This document shows positions 1 to 8,010 of a stretch of 64,000 nt of DNA, piece by piece; the stretch's first letter is position 1; each line of letters starts with the position of its first letter. The DNA comes from Ferrimonas aestuarii (GTDB taxonomy: Bacteria > Pseudomonadota > Gammaproteobacteria > Enterobacterales > Shewanellaceae). The stretch covers positions 46,263-110,262 of the forward strand of contig NZ_SWCJ01000017.1 in assembly GCF_005116665.1 (NCBI RefSeq). Direction: 5' to 3'. The notes under the pieces are model-generated. The model saw only the letters and a list, made by a program, of their open reading frames with translations, had not been told where the DNA came from and did no database searches. A program made the position numbers and the translations under genes.

Positions 1-355
1 CGCCAACGCGACCGGTAAAGCCCTGACCAACGCCCTGTTTAACCTGCAGGAGCGTGGCCGCCTGATGATCGGTCACGGTGTTGAGGTATACGAAGGCATG
101 ATCATCGGTATTCACAGCCGTGATAACGACCTGACCGTTAACGCCCTGAAAGGTAAGCAGCTGACCAACGTACGTGCCTCTGGTACTGACGATGCGCAGG
201 TACTGACTCCGCCAATCAAGATGACTTTGGAGCAAGCTCTGGAATTCATCGATAACGATGAGCTGGTTGAAGTAACCCCGCAAAGCATCCGTATCCGTAA
301 GAAGCTGCTGACTGAATCTGATCGTAAGCGCGCTTCTCGCGAATCGAAGAAGTAA
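1..355 (+). CDS. typA: GTPase TypA/BipA, C-terminal fragment
   Basis: This is the last 117 codons of a gene that enters from the left edge, read in the frame starting at base 2. The fragment holds the C-terminal domain of the ribosome-associated translational GTPase BipA/TypA, with its typical G-x-x-V-Y-E-G-M-I-I-G stretch and a lysine/arginine-rich end (RKKLLTESDRKRASRESKK). The G domain lies outside the window. The family acts on the 70S ribosome in stress and cold adaptation. A strong hairpin terminator follows at 398-428, so the gene ends its transcription unit. Confidence 0.95.
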   Translation, partial: ANATGKALTNALFNLQERGRLMIGHGVEVYEGMIIGIHSRDNDLTVNALKGKQLTNVRASGTDDAQVLTPPIKMTLEQALEFIDNDELVEVTPQSIRIRKKLLTESDRKRASRESKK

Positions 356-397
356 GACATTGTCTTAATTCGTAAGCCGCATTTACGCGAATGAATG

Positions 398-428
398 AGC
401 CGCCCCGAGAGATTGGGGCGGCTTTTTT
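398..428 (+). terminator. Intrinsic terminator of typA
   Basis: A 9-bp GC-rich stem (agccgcccc / ggggcggct) with an 8-nt loop is followed by a run of T. It lies 43 bases after the typA stop. Confidence 0.9.
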
Positions 429-560
429 AATGCCTGAATTACCCGATTCCATCACCTAAAACGGACGTCTGTTGCGGCTCTGAGTCATCCATCGTCGCAG
501 CAGTGAAAACCTCCACATTCCCTTACCCATAAAGAGTTCATTTCCCGTCACTTGCCGCTG

Positions 561-586
561 CTGACGTCAGCTTACACCCGCTTACA
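561..586. promoter_or_regulatory. Palindrome plus CpxR-like direct repeat upstream of dgkA
   Basis: The 220-base gap between the typA terminator and dgkA contains a perfect palindrome ctgacgtcag (561-570) directly followed by the direct repeat cttacacccgcttac (571-585). On the minus strand the repeat reads GTAAG-N5-GTAAG, close to the CpxR box GTAAA-N5-GTAAA but with the fifth base changed in both halves. It may regulate the envelope-lipid pair downstream. This is pattern matching only. Confidence 0.25.
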
Positions 587-649
587 AGTGTCGCTCGTTG
601 CCGTTGTTACAGTGCTCGAACTTCAATCAGTTCAACACAGGTCATCAGC

Positions 650-1021
650 GTGAAATCCAATCAAACCGGCTTTGTCAGACTCATTTACGCCACTCGGTAC
701 TCCTGGTTAGGCCTACGGGCAGCCTGGAAAAGTGAAGCGGCTTTTCGACAGGAGTTGGTGGGCTTCTTGGTATTGGCGCCGGTTGCACTGTGGTTACCGG
801 TAACTGGGCTGGACAAGTTGCTGCTGATTGGCGCTCTGGTGGCTGTGATTGTGGTGGAGCTACTCAACTCCGCCATCGAAGCGGTAGTCGATCGCATCGG
901 TGATGAGTTTCATCCACTTTCAGGCCAAGCCAAAGACATGGGTTCGGCGGCGGTGTTATTGACCTTGTTGATGGCGATCGCCACCTGGCTTTTGGTGCTG
1001 ATACCGCTCCTTTCTTTATAA
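650..1021 (+). CDS. dgkA: Diacylglycerol kinase (prokaryotic DgkA)
   Basis: This 123-residue integral inner-membrane protein phosphorylates diacylglycerol to phosphatidic acid, returning it to phospholipid synthesis. The length matches the family (about 120). The signature VELLNSAIEAVVDRIGDE, which carries the catalytic Glu, lies near residues 69-86, and three membrane helices are visible. The start is GTG at 650, with AGG 9 bases upstream. The next gene, an LtaS-type phosphoglycerol transferase, begins 24 bases after the stop. That enzyme class releases diacylglycerol from phosphatidylglycerol, so the pair probably forms a lipid-recycling unit. Confidence 0.93.
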   Translation: MKSNQTGFVRLIYATRYSWLGLRAAWKSEAAFRQELVGFLVLAPVALWLPVTGLDKLLLIGALVAVIVVELLNSAIEAVVDRIGDEFHPLSGQAKDMGSAAVLLTLLMAIATWLLVLIPLLSL

Positions 1022-1045
1022 AACCACTACTCGATGGAAGACACT

Positions 1046-3058
1046 ATGTTTGAGACTCTGCGTCGGCGGATGGGGCTGTTGTATCCCATCGTTTGTGCTT
1101 TTGGGGTGGCGTTGTTGGTGATGACGCTGTCTCGAGCCGGATTGGCTCTGTGGCAGGCGGAGCGGGTAACCGCCGCCGATGGCTGGATGAACCTGCTGCT
1201 GAGTGGGTTGCGGGTGGATCTGTCTGCCTTGTGCTATCTGTTTATCTTGCCAGCTCTGTTGACGGTATTGCTGGCGGGGCACGGCCGCGTGGGCCGTGGC
1301 TATCTTACCGGGTTGAGAGTGTTCTTGGTGGTGGCCATCTGGTTTGTGGTGTTCATGGAGCTGGCGACACCCAGTTTTATTGTTGAGTATGACGTTCGGC
1401 CAAATCGGCTTTTTTATGAGTACCTTAAGTATCCACAAGAGGTGTTTGGCATGCTCTGGAGCGGCTACAAGTTGGAGCTGTTTATCGGGGTGATAGCCAG
1501 CAACCTAACGCTGTGGCTAGCGTGGCGCTGGAGCGGTCGCTGGACTCGAAATCTTACCTTGCCTCGCTGGTATTGGCGCCCGCTGTTGGCCCTGTTGGTG
1601 GTGGTGCTTGGTGTGGCGGGTGCGCGGTCATCTCTTGGGCATCGTCCTTTGAATCCGGCTTTGGTGGCCTACTCAACCGATCCGTTGATGAACGATCTGG
1701 TGCTGAACTCGGCCTATTCCATGATTTTTGCCATGAAGCAGGCTGAGTCAGAAGACAGCGCTTTTGATTACTACCCTGACATGAGCCATTCAGAGATTGT
1801 TTCTCGAGTGCGACAGGCTACCAACGTGTCAGAGTCGGATTTCATCTCCGATGCCTTTCCAACCTTGGCGAGCCATCAAGCCAGCTACACAGGTAAACCT
1901 AAGAACCTGGTGATTTTGCTGCAAGAGAGTTTGGGGGCTCGTTATGTGGGTGGCCTCGGTGGGCTGCCGTTGACGCCCAACTTGGATCAGTTGATGGCCG
2001 AGGGCTGGAACTTCAATCGCATGTATGCCACTGGAACCCGCTCAGTGAGGGGCATCGAAGCGGTGACTACCGGCTTTTCTCCCACCCCGGCTCGTGCCGT
2101 CGTGAAACTGAACGACAGCCAGCGAGACTTTTTCTCAATCGCCGATCTGTTGAAAAACCAGGGTTACCATACCCAGTTTATCTACGGTGGCGAGAGCCAT
2201 TTCGACAACATGAAGAGCTTTTTCCTAGGGAACGGTTTTGTCGATATGCAGGATTTCCCGACCTTCGATACCTTGAATTTCGAAGGGGCTTGGGGTGCCT
2301 CTGATGAAGATCTATACATCAAGGCTCACCAACAGTTTACTCAACTGCATCAGCAAGGTAAGCCGTTCTTTAGCTTAGTATTTACCTCGTCAAATCACAG
2401 CCCTTTTGATTACCCAGAGGGCCGCATTGAACCCTACAACCAACCGGCACAAACTCGAGAAAACGCCGCCAAATATTCGGATTGGGCACTGGGTCAGTTC
2501 ATGGCTAAGGCCAAAGCGTCCGAGTATTGGAAAGACACCCTGTTTGTGGTGGTCGCTGATCACGACTCTCGAACCTATGGCGATAAGCTGGTCCCCATTA
2601 ACCACTTCCGGATTCCGGCGGTCATCGTTGGTGATGGGGTGGAAGCCAAACAGGACCACCGCCTCACCAGTCAGGTGGATCTGGCACCAACGCTGCTGTC
2701 GATGATGGGCATCAGTGGCGATCACCCCATGATTGGCCATGATCTCACCCAAGATGTGCCCAAACATAAGCTGCGGGCGATGATGCAGTTTTATAAAAAC
2801 TTTGCTTGGATGAATGACGACAACGAGGTGGTTATCTACACCCCAGAGCACGCCGCTCGTGGCTATCGCTACGATGCCGAATCGGCACAGCTAACGCCGG
2901 TGGCGTTGCCTCAGCCGATGCTGCGCACGGCGCTGGCCAATGCGCTTTGGGGATCCTTGGCTTACTACCAAGGCCTCTATCCCGGAGTCGACAAACAGTC
3001 TCGAGTTGCTCAACGGGCAGAGCAGGGTGGTGCTGGAAAAGGACGCAGTGCACCTTAG
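1046..3058 (+). CDS. LtaS/OpgB-type phosphoglycerol transferase (sulfatase fold)
   Basis: This 670-residue membrane enzyme has about five hydrophobic segments in the first 190 residues, then an extracytoplasmic alkaline-phosphatase/sulfatase-fold domain from about residue 275. Visible family marks are NLVILLQESLGARY, the nucleophile segment ATGTRS (residues 328-333; nucleophile Thr331 or Ser333), GGESHFDNM and VVVADHDSRTYG. Family members move sn-glycerol-1-phosphate from phosphatidylglycerol to an envelope acceptor, such as periplasmic glucans in Gram-negatives. The acceptor cannot be read from sequence. I chose ATG 1046 over ATG 1034 because GGAAG sits 5 bases upstream of it. Co-transcription with dgkA fits recycling of the diacylglycerol by-product. 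It could also transfer phosphoethanolamine. Confidence 0.85.
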   Translation: MFETLRRRMGLLYPIVCAFGVALLVMTLSRAGLALWQAERVTAADGWMNLLLSGLRVDLSALCYLFILPALLTVLLAGHGRVGRGYLTGLRVFLVVAIWFVVFMELATPSFIVEYDVRPNRLFYEYLKYPQEVFGMLWSGYKLELFIGVIASNLTLWLAWRWSGRWTRNLTLPRWYWRPLLALLVVVLGVAGARSSLGHRPLNPALVAYSTDPLMNDLVLNSAYSMIFAMKQAESEDSAFDYYPDMSHSEIVSRVRQATNVSESDFISDAFPTLASHQASYTGKPKNLVILLQESLGARYVGGLGGLPLTPNLDQLMAEGWNFNRMYATGTRSVRGIEAVTTGFSPTPARAVVKLNDSQRDFFSIADLLKNQGYHTQFIYGGESHFDNMKSFFLGNGFVDMQDFPTFDTLNFEGAWGASDEDLYIKAHQQFTQLHQQGKPFFSLVFTSSNHSPFDYPEGRIEPYNQPAQTRENAAKYSDWALGQFMAKAKASEYWKDTLFVVVADHDSRTYGDKLVPINHFRIPAVIVGDGVEAKQDHRLTSQVDLAPTLLSMMGISGDHPMIGHDLTQDVPKHKLRAMMQFYKNFAWMNDDNEVVIYTPEHAARGYRYDAESAQLTPVALPQPMLRTALANALWGSLAYYQGLYPGVDKQSRVAQRAEQGGAGKGRSAP

Positions 3059-3072
3059 AGCTAGGCGGGGAG

Positions 3073-4089
3073 TCAATTGTGGATCAGCTGGCTAGGCAGA
3101 AACCCGGTCCAGCGTTTGAAGGAGCGGCGGAAGTTACCGACGTCAGCAAACTGCAGCTTGTGGGCGATGTCGCGATTACAGGCACCCTCTTTAGTGAGCA
3201 GATACAGCGCCTGATTCAATCGAGCCTGATCTTGCAGCTTTTGGTAGCTGGTGTGATGTTGACTGAGGCGACGTTTGAGGGTGGCGGGGCTGGTTTGCAG
3301 ATGTAGTGCCATCTCAGGCAAGGTTAATCCTGGCTGCTGATAGAGGCGGTGGCGGATGGTGGCGGGCAGTCCATGGCGCAATGGTTGTTGGGTTAGGGCG
3401 CGCCGCGTCTGTTGCCAAGCCAGTTGGTAGGCGGTGGCATCAGCCATGGGCAAGGGCCGTGATAACGCCTGGCGACTGAGACTGAGCTTAAAGGCGGGGA
3501 ACTCGAACTGCAGCTGCCCTCCTAAATACTTGTCATATTGGTGCCAGTGGTTGGGGCGTCGATGGGGAAAACCAAATTGCCAGTCTACACTGGCTAGCCC
3601 TAGGCGCTTAAGGGTTGCGGTTAAGCTGGCGCAGCACAGCTCCATCAGCAGTGGCGCGATCGGCTCCAACCCAAGGTCGATGTTGATCAGCCAGTGCTCG
3701 GTGTCATCACAGCGCCAGTGACGCAGGTTGAGCCAAGGTTGAGTCAACCAGTGATAGCGATGCCATAACGCCAGTGCGTGGCCCAGAGTGGGCGCGCACA
3801 CTAGGCCATTGGTCAGCGGTCCACTTTGGCTCCCTAACCAGTGCTGAGCCAGTGCAAAGGCCAGATCCGGCCCAGGCCACATCTGCTGGGCTCGTAACAG
3901 CAGTTTGAGCAGTTGCTCGCTGCTGATGGCGGCGCCAGCTTCAATGTCGGTGGCGAACAGCTTGGTACCGCGAAGCAACTGTTCTTGATCCAACCCCCGT
4001 TGTTGGAATAGCTGCAACAGGGTTGCGGGCAGCAGCTGGCTGTCGATGCATTTGCTTTGAAAGCCAGCAATGCGGCGCAGAGAGGTCAT
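3073..4089 (-). CDS. AraC-family transcriptional regulator (Arabinose_bd-type N-domain)
   Basis: This 338-residue regulator has an N-terminal sensor domain of the type seen in OruR/GliR-like regulators (about 20-210) and a C-terminal double helix-turn-helix (about 235-335). The second HTH carries the AraC signature (DIAHKLQFADVGNFRRSFKRWTGFLPSQ). Its ATG overlaps the stop of the upstream GGDEF gene by one base (TGATG), so the two are translationally coupled. The pair is divergent from the TonB receptor-phytase operon. I infer that it may respond to a phosphate- or inositol-related signal; the ligand is unknown. Confidence 0.88.
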   Translation of the reverse strand: MTSLRRIAGFQSKCIDSQLLPATLLQLFQQRGLDQEQLLRGTKLFATDIEAGAAISSEQLLKLLLRAQQMWPGPDLAFALAQHWLGSQSGPLTNGLVCAPTLGHALALWHRYHWLTQPWLNLRHWRCDDTEHWLINIDLGLEPIAPLLMELCCASLTATLKRLGLASVDWQFGFPHRRPNHWHQYDKYLGGQLQFEFPAFKLSLSRQALSRPLPMADATAYQLAWQQTRRALTQQPLRHGLPATIRHRLYQQPGLTLPEMALHLQTSPATLKRRLSQHHTSYQKLQDQARLNQALYLLTKEGACNRDIAHKLQFADVGNFRRSFKRWTGFLPSQLIHN

Positions 4090-4949
4090 CAGGCGGCTTG
4101 CTCAGACAGCTTTTGTTGCTGCAGTTGCTGGTTGAGCTGTTGCAGCAGTATTTGAGGAGAGTGCCGCCTGCCTTGGTGATTGAGTTGCTCGAACCGAGTT
4201 GCCACTCCCAGTTGGGCTAACTGTTGCTGCAGATGTTCACCCCAGCTGGTGGCCAGTTTAGGCTGGCAATAGGGCATTAGCACCACGAATTGGTCGCCGG
4301 CGTAGCGGCATACCATGTCGCAACTGCGTACCTGTTCGGCCAGCAGTTGCGCCACCAAGGTTAGACGACGATCCCCTTCGGACCAGCCTTGGTTATCATT
4401 CAAATGTTGTAGGTCGATGAGATCGAACATCAGCAAGCTGAACTGAGAGCCCATGCGCTCGGCTAGCTGCCGCTCTAACGCACGGGCGTCATTGAGTGCG
4501 GTGGTCATGTCGATCAGTTGATGGTCCCGCAAAAACTGCTCTCGGGTTTGCAGTTGGTGATTCACCATCTGCTGCTCTTTGCGCCAGATTGCTAATCCCC
4601 AGGTCAGGCTCATCAAACCCAGAGGCGTGGCCCCTTTCTCTACTAAGGCGTACCACAGCCCAACGGGTTCAGTGATAAACAGCTCATCCAATACGTCCAG
4701 CAAACAGCCGCAACTGAATGCCAACAGGCCGGTGAGCAGCAGCTGGGTGGCTTTGCCTTTAGGCCGAGCCAGAGTGACGATCAGATACCAGCCAGCAGAT
4801 AACAGCAGCAGTGACAATTCACTGCCGAAATCAAACCAGTCGACCGCATCGGCGGTTTTCCACTGGGCTTGAGCCGCGGTCAGAATGATCAAGATGACGA
4901 TGGCAAATCCATATAGGCTCATCGCGGAATATCGTTGTTTAAGTTGCAT
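4089..4949 (-). CDS. Membrane protein with degenerate GGDEF domain
   Basis: This 286-residue protein has several hydrophobic segments in the first 120 residues, a short linker helix, then a diguanylate-cyclase-like domain (about 150-260). The active-site motif reads AGDQF (217-221) in place of GGDEF, and the usual LTGLPNRR-type segment is replaced by ALNDARALERQL. Cyclase activity is therefore doubtful and the domain may only sense or bind. I chose ATG 4949 (GAGGG 6 bases upstream) over the longest reading at 5048, because a candidate PhoB-dependent promoter lies at 4973-5006, inside the longer reading. It is followed by an AraC regulator with a one-base overlap. Confidence 0.8.
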   Translation of the reverse strand: MQLKQRYSAMSLYGFAIVILIILTAAQAQWKTADAVDWFDFGSELSLLLLSAGWYLIVTLARPKGKATQLLLTGLLAFSCGCLLDVLDELFITEPVGLWYALVEKGATPLGLMSLTWGLAIWRKEQQMVNHQLQTREQFLRDHQLIDMTTALNDARALERQLAERMGSQFSLLMFDLIDLQHLNDNQGWSEGDRRLTLVAQLLAEQVRSCDMVCRYAGDQFVVLMPYCQPKLATSWGEHLQQQLAQLGVATRFEQLNHQGRRHSPQILLQQLNQQLQQQKLSEQAA

Positions 4950-4988
4950 TTTCATCCCTCTTCTGGGGCCAAAAATTACGCGGTGCTC

Positions 4989-5006
4989 ATGACACTTCTG
5001 TGACAA
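4989..5006 (-). promoter_or_regulatory. Candidate PhoB box for the GGDEF-AraC operon
   Basis: On the minus strand TTGTCACAGAAGTGTCAT shows two TGTCA[C/T] repeats 11 bases apart, the Pho-box layout (CTGTCAT-N4-CTGTCAT). A possible -10 (TAATTT, 4978-4973) begins exactly 10 bases downstream, as expected where a Pho box replaces the -35. The ATG at 4949 follows after a short leader. Confidence 0.6.
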
Positions 5007-5187
5007 ATCCAGAGGTGGATGGGGTTGGTGGGGGGCAAATTGGCTCACCGCGTTAGTGGCAAGTTTCCAAAAAGCGCCATGTGGTGAGTAACCCCCCGTA
5101 ATACCGTACTGTTTGGAGGGGCAATTAAGCTCAGTTGGAGAGTAAAACCATTGATATTGGGTTGTTTTCGCTTAGTGGCTGGCGCGG

Positions 5188-5205
5188 TCGTCATCGAACT
5201 GTCAC
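5188..5205 (+). promoter_or_regulatory. Candidate PhoB box for the TonB receptor-phytase operon
   Basis: TCGTCATCGAACTGTCAC matches the 18-base Pho-box consensus at about 14 positions, with two GTCA cores 11 bases apart. A weak -10 (TAGTTT, 5216-5221) starts 10 bases later. The rest of the 308-base intergenic region (4950-5257) holds only the opposed box at 4989-5006. Confidence 0.6.
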
Positions 5206-5257
5206 GGAGGCTACCTAGTTTGCCCAGCAAACGCTAACTCATATCAAAGGAACGATC

Positions 5258-8002
5258 ATGTTTAGATTCAGGGCTGGGCTTTCCCCACTTCTCTTGGCGA
5301 TGGCGGCCACCGGCTTTGCCTCCCCATCTTGGTCCGCCGGTCGTATCGACGGCATCATTAAAGACGCCGACAGTCAGTTGCCACTTCAGGGGGCCATTGT
5401 TCGCATTGAGGAGTTGCAGCTGGAGCAGTCTGCCGCCCGAGATGGTCGCTTTAACTTCCCTCAGGTTGAGGCGGGAGATTACACCCTGACCGTCAGTTAT
5501 CTGGGGGCCAAGCCGCAGCAACTTAAGGTGACGGTTCTGGATGACAAAGTGGCTTCCGCTCAAATTGATCTCACCGGTTTGACTGAGCGCATCGAAGTGC
5601 TTGGTCAACGGGGCAGTCTAAGCCGCTCTTTGAACCAACAGCGCGCTGCCGACAACTTGGTGAGTGTGGTCAGCGCCGATGCCATTGGTCAGTTCCCGGA
5701 TACCAACGTCAGTGAAGCGCTGCAGCGAGTACCTGGGGTGTCCATTGAGCGAGATCAGGGCGAAGGTCGCTTCGTACGAGTTCGCGGCATGGCTCCGGAT
5801 TACAACGCCGTCTCCATGAACGGTGCGCGCTTGCCTGCGCCGGAAGACGATCGCCGGGCGGTAGCGCTGGACGTGATTCCATCGGATCTGCTGGAAACCT
5901 TGGAGGTCACTAAAACATTGACCCCAGATATGGACGCCGACTCTCTAGGCGGCGCCATCGAGGTGAAGAGTCTGTCTGCATTTGACCGTGATGACACCTA
6001 CGTCAACATGAGCGCCGAAGGCAGCTACGACAGCCTCACCGAAAATACCAACCCAAAACTGGCGGCCAGCTACAGTGATCGTTTCAATGACGACACCTTA
6101 GGGGTGGCGTTGGCGGCCAGTTGGTACGACCGCGATTTTGGCTCGGATAACGTTGAGACTGGCGGCAAGTGGGATTTTGATGAGTCGCCAGCGCTGCTGG
6201 AAGAAGCGGAGCAGCGGGACTATCAGATCAGCCGAGAGCGCATTGGTTTGGGGGCTAACTTCGATTATCGCCCAAGTGACGACGTGGATTTTTTCCTGCG
6301 TACGCTCTACAGCGATTACAACGATGACGAAGTGCGTAATGCCAATGTGATTGAGTGGGCTGACCCCATCGCCAGTGGCGACAGTACGGATGCTGAAGTG
6401 GCTCGGGAGCTAAAACAGCGTACCGAGGAGCAGTCTATCTATTCTGCCGTGCTCGGCGGCCAGTGGCGCCCAGAACTGTGGACGCTGGATTATCAGGCCA
6501 GTTGGAGCCAAGCCAAGGCGGATAAACCTCGTTACATCGATGGTGCCAAGTTTGAAGGTGAGTTTGAAAATATTGGCTTTACTGACACCGAAACCCCCCA
6601 CATCAGCGCACCGGATGCTTTTTTTGATGCCAGCGAGTATGAGCTAGACAAAGTTGAGCTAGGGGAGAATCACACCGAAGACACGGTGATCAGTGCCAAG
6701 GTGGACTTTACCCGTGATCTGTCTTTGCGAGATAACCCTGCCGAAATCAAGTTTGGTGGCAAGTACTCCACCCGAGAGAAGACCGCCGATGAGACCGTCT
6801 GGGTCTATGAAGATTTTGAAGATCAGGGCATTAGTGGTGACGATCTCAACATGAGCCATTTCGCTGGCGGCGAAGTGGATTACAACCTAGGCCGTTTTGG
6901 TCCCAGCATCCAAGCCGCCGGTATCTGGAACCTGGTCAATGGCCTGAGCAGCGACGATGCGCTGGATGAGGTGGAGTCCACCATCAACGACTATCGGATC
7001 GATGAAGACCTGATGGCCGCTTATCTCATGGGCACCATGGACATTGGCGAGCTTCGAGTTCTTGGTGGCGTGCGCTACGAGCGATTGGAGCGTGACACCA
7101 AAGGTTATGGTTACAACGACATTGAAGAGCGTTTTGATCCCATCAGCACCAGCAGCGATAACGATCACTGGCTGCCAAGCTTGCACTTCAAGTACAGCCT
7201 GTCTGACAAAACTCAGCTACGTGCTTCTTGGAGCAACACCCTAGTTCGCCCAACCTTCGGCCAGTTGGCCCCGGGATTCTTCATTGAAGAGGACGATGGC
7301 GACATGGAGGCCAGCTTCGGTAACCCCAACCTTGAGCCGTTGGAGTCGATGAACTGGGACATCGGCATCGAGCACTACCTTGGTGGCGTGGGCGTACTGT
7401 CGGCCAACCTCTACTACAAAGACATTAAAAACTTCATCTACGAAGCAGATTTAGGCGGCTATGGTGCCTACACCGACTTTAACAAGGCGCAAACCTTCAT
7501 TAACGGTGATGACGCCTACATCTACGGCGCTGAACTGGCTTACGTGCAGGAGTTCACCTTCCTACCGGATCCATTCAAAGGCCTGCTGTTTAGCACTAAC
7601 TTCACCTTGAGCGATTCCGAAGCCACCATCGATTGGTTCGATGATGATCAGTTGATGAGCCGCGACATCCCGCTGCCGAGTCAGTCTGAGCTGACCGCCA
7701 ACGCCTCTCTGGGTTATGAAAACAGCTACGTCAGTCTGCGCCTGTCGGCGGCTTATAAGTCGGAATACCTCGTGGAGGTGGACTCCCTCGACGACGCCAA
7801 CCATGACATCTACGAAGATGAGCACCTGCAGTGGGACTTTGTCGCCAAAGGCTTTATCACCAGTGACGTTATCGTTTACTTCAAGGCCATCAACCTGACG
7901 GACGAGCCGTTCTATACCTACACCGGCAATCGTAGCTACAACGCTCAATATGAAGAGTACGGTCGCACCTTCCAGCTTGGCATTCAGTACAACAATTTCT
8001 AG
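5258..8002 (+). CDS. TonB-dependent outer-membrane receptor, probable phytate/phosphate-compound uptake
   Basis: This 914-residue precursor has a signal peptide (cleavage near residue 27), a carboxypeptidase-regulatory-like beta domain (about 28-105), a TonB-box-like RIEVLG stretch near 110, a plug domain with QFPDTNVSEALQRVPGVSIE and RVRGM, and a 22-strand-type barrel ending in phenylalanine. The layout matches the Xanthomonas/Caulobacter receptor family. Start ATG 5258 has AAGGA 7 bases upstream. A phytase gene follows after 8 bases, so the receptor probably imports phytate, its iron complex or the degradation products. A Pho-box-like site precedes it. The substrate is inferred from context. 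Confidence 0.9.
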   Translation: MFRFRAGLSPLLLAMAATGFASPSWSAGRIDGIIKDADSQLPLQGAIVRIEELQLEQSAARDGRFNFPQVEAGDYTLTVSYLGAKPQQLKVTVLDDKVASAQIDLTGLTERIEVLGQRGSLSRSLNQQRAADNLVSVVSADAIGQFPDTNVSEALQRVPGVSIERDQGEGRFVRVRGMAPDYNAVSMNGARLPAPEDDRRAVALDVIPSDLLETLEVTKTLTPDMDADSLGGAIEVKSLSAFDRDDTYVNMSAEGSYDSLTENTNPKLAASYSDRFNDDTLGVALAASWYDRDFGSDNVETGGKWDFDESPALLEEAEQRDYQISRERIGLGANFDYRPSDDVDFFLRTLYSDYNDDEVRNANVIEWADPIASGDSTDAEVARELKQRTEEQSIYSAVLGGQWRPELWTLDYQASWSQAKADKPRYIDGAKFEGEFENIGFTDTETPHISAPDAFFDASEYELDKVELGENHTEDTVISAKVDFTRDLSLRDNPAEIKFGGKYSTREKTADETVWVYEDFEDQGISGDDLNMSHFAGGEVDYNLGRFGPSIQAAGIWNLVNGLSSDDALDEVESTINDYRIDEDLMAAYLMGTMDIGELRVLGGVRYERLERDTKGYGYNDIEERFDPISTSSDNDHWLPSLHFKYSLSDKTQLRASWSNTLVRPTFGQLAPGFFIEEDDGDMEASFGNPNLEPLESMNWDIGIEHYLGGVGVLSANLYYKDIKNFIYEADLGGYGAYTDFNKAQTFINGDDAYIYGAELAYVQEFTFLPDPFKGLLFSTNFTLSDSEATIDWFDDDQLMSRDIPLPSQSELTANASLGYENSYVSLRLSAAYKSEYLVEVDSLDDANHDIYEDEHLQWDFVAKGFITSDVIVYFKAINLTDEPFYTYTGNRSYNAQYEEYGRTFQLGIQYNNF

Positions 8003-8010
8003 GAGAAAAA

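Noticed and set aside
571..586. PmrA/BasR box upstream of dgkA
   Set aside because: The direct repeat has a 10-base period and reads CTTACA; the PmrA box needs CTTAA-like halves with an 11-base period.
2390..2851. 153-codon minus-strand open frame
   Set aside because: It is antisense to the well-supported LtaS-type gene, with no family features.
4950..5048. N-terminal extension of the GGDEF protein
   Set aside because: It would contain the candidate Pho box and -10, has no membrane or domain similarity, and the ATG at 4949 has a better ribosome site.
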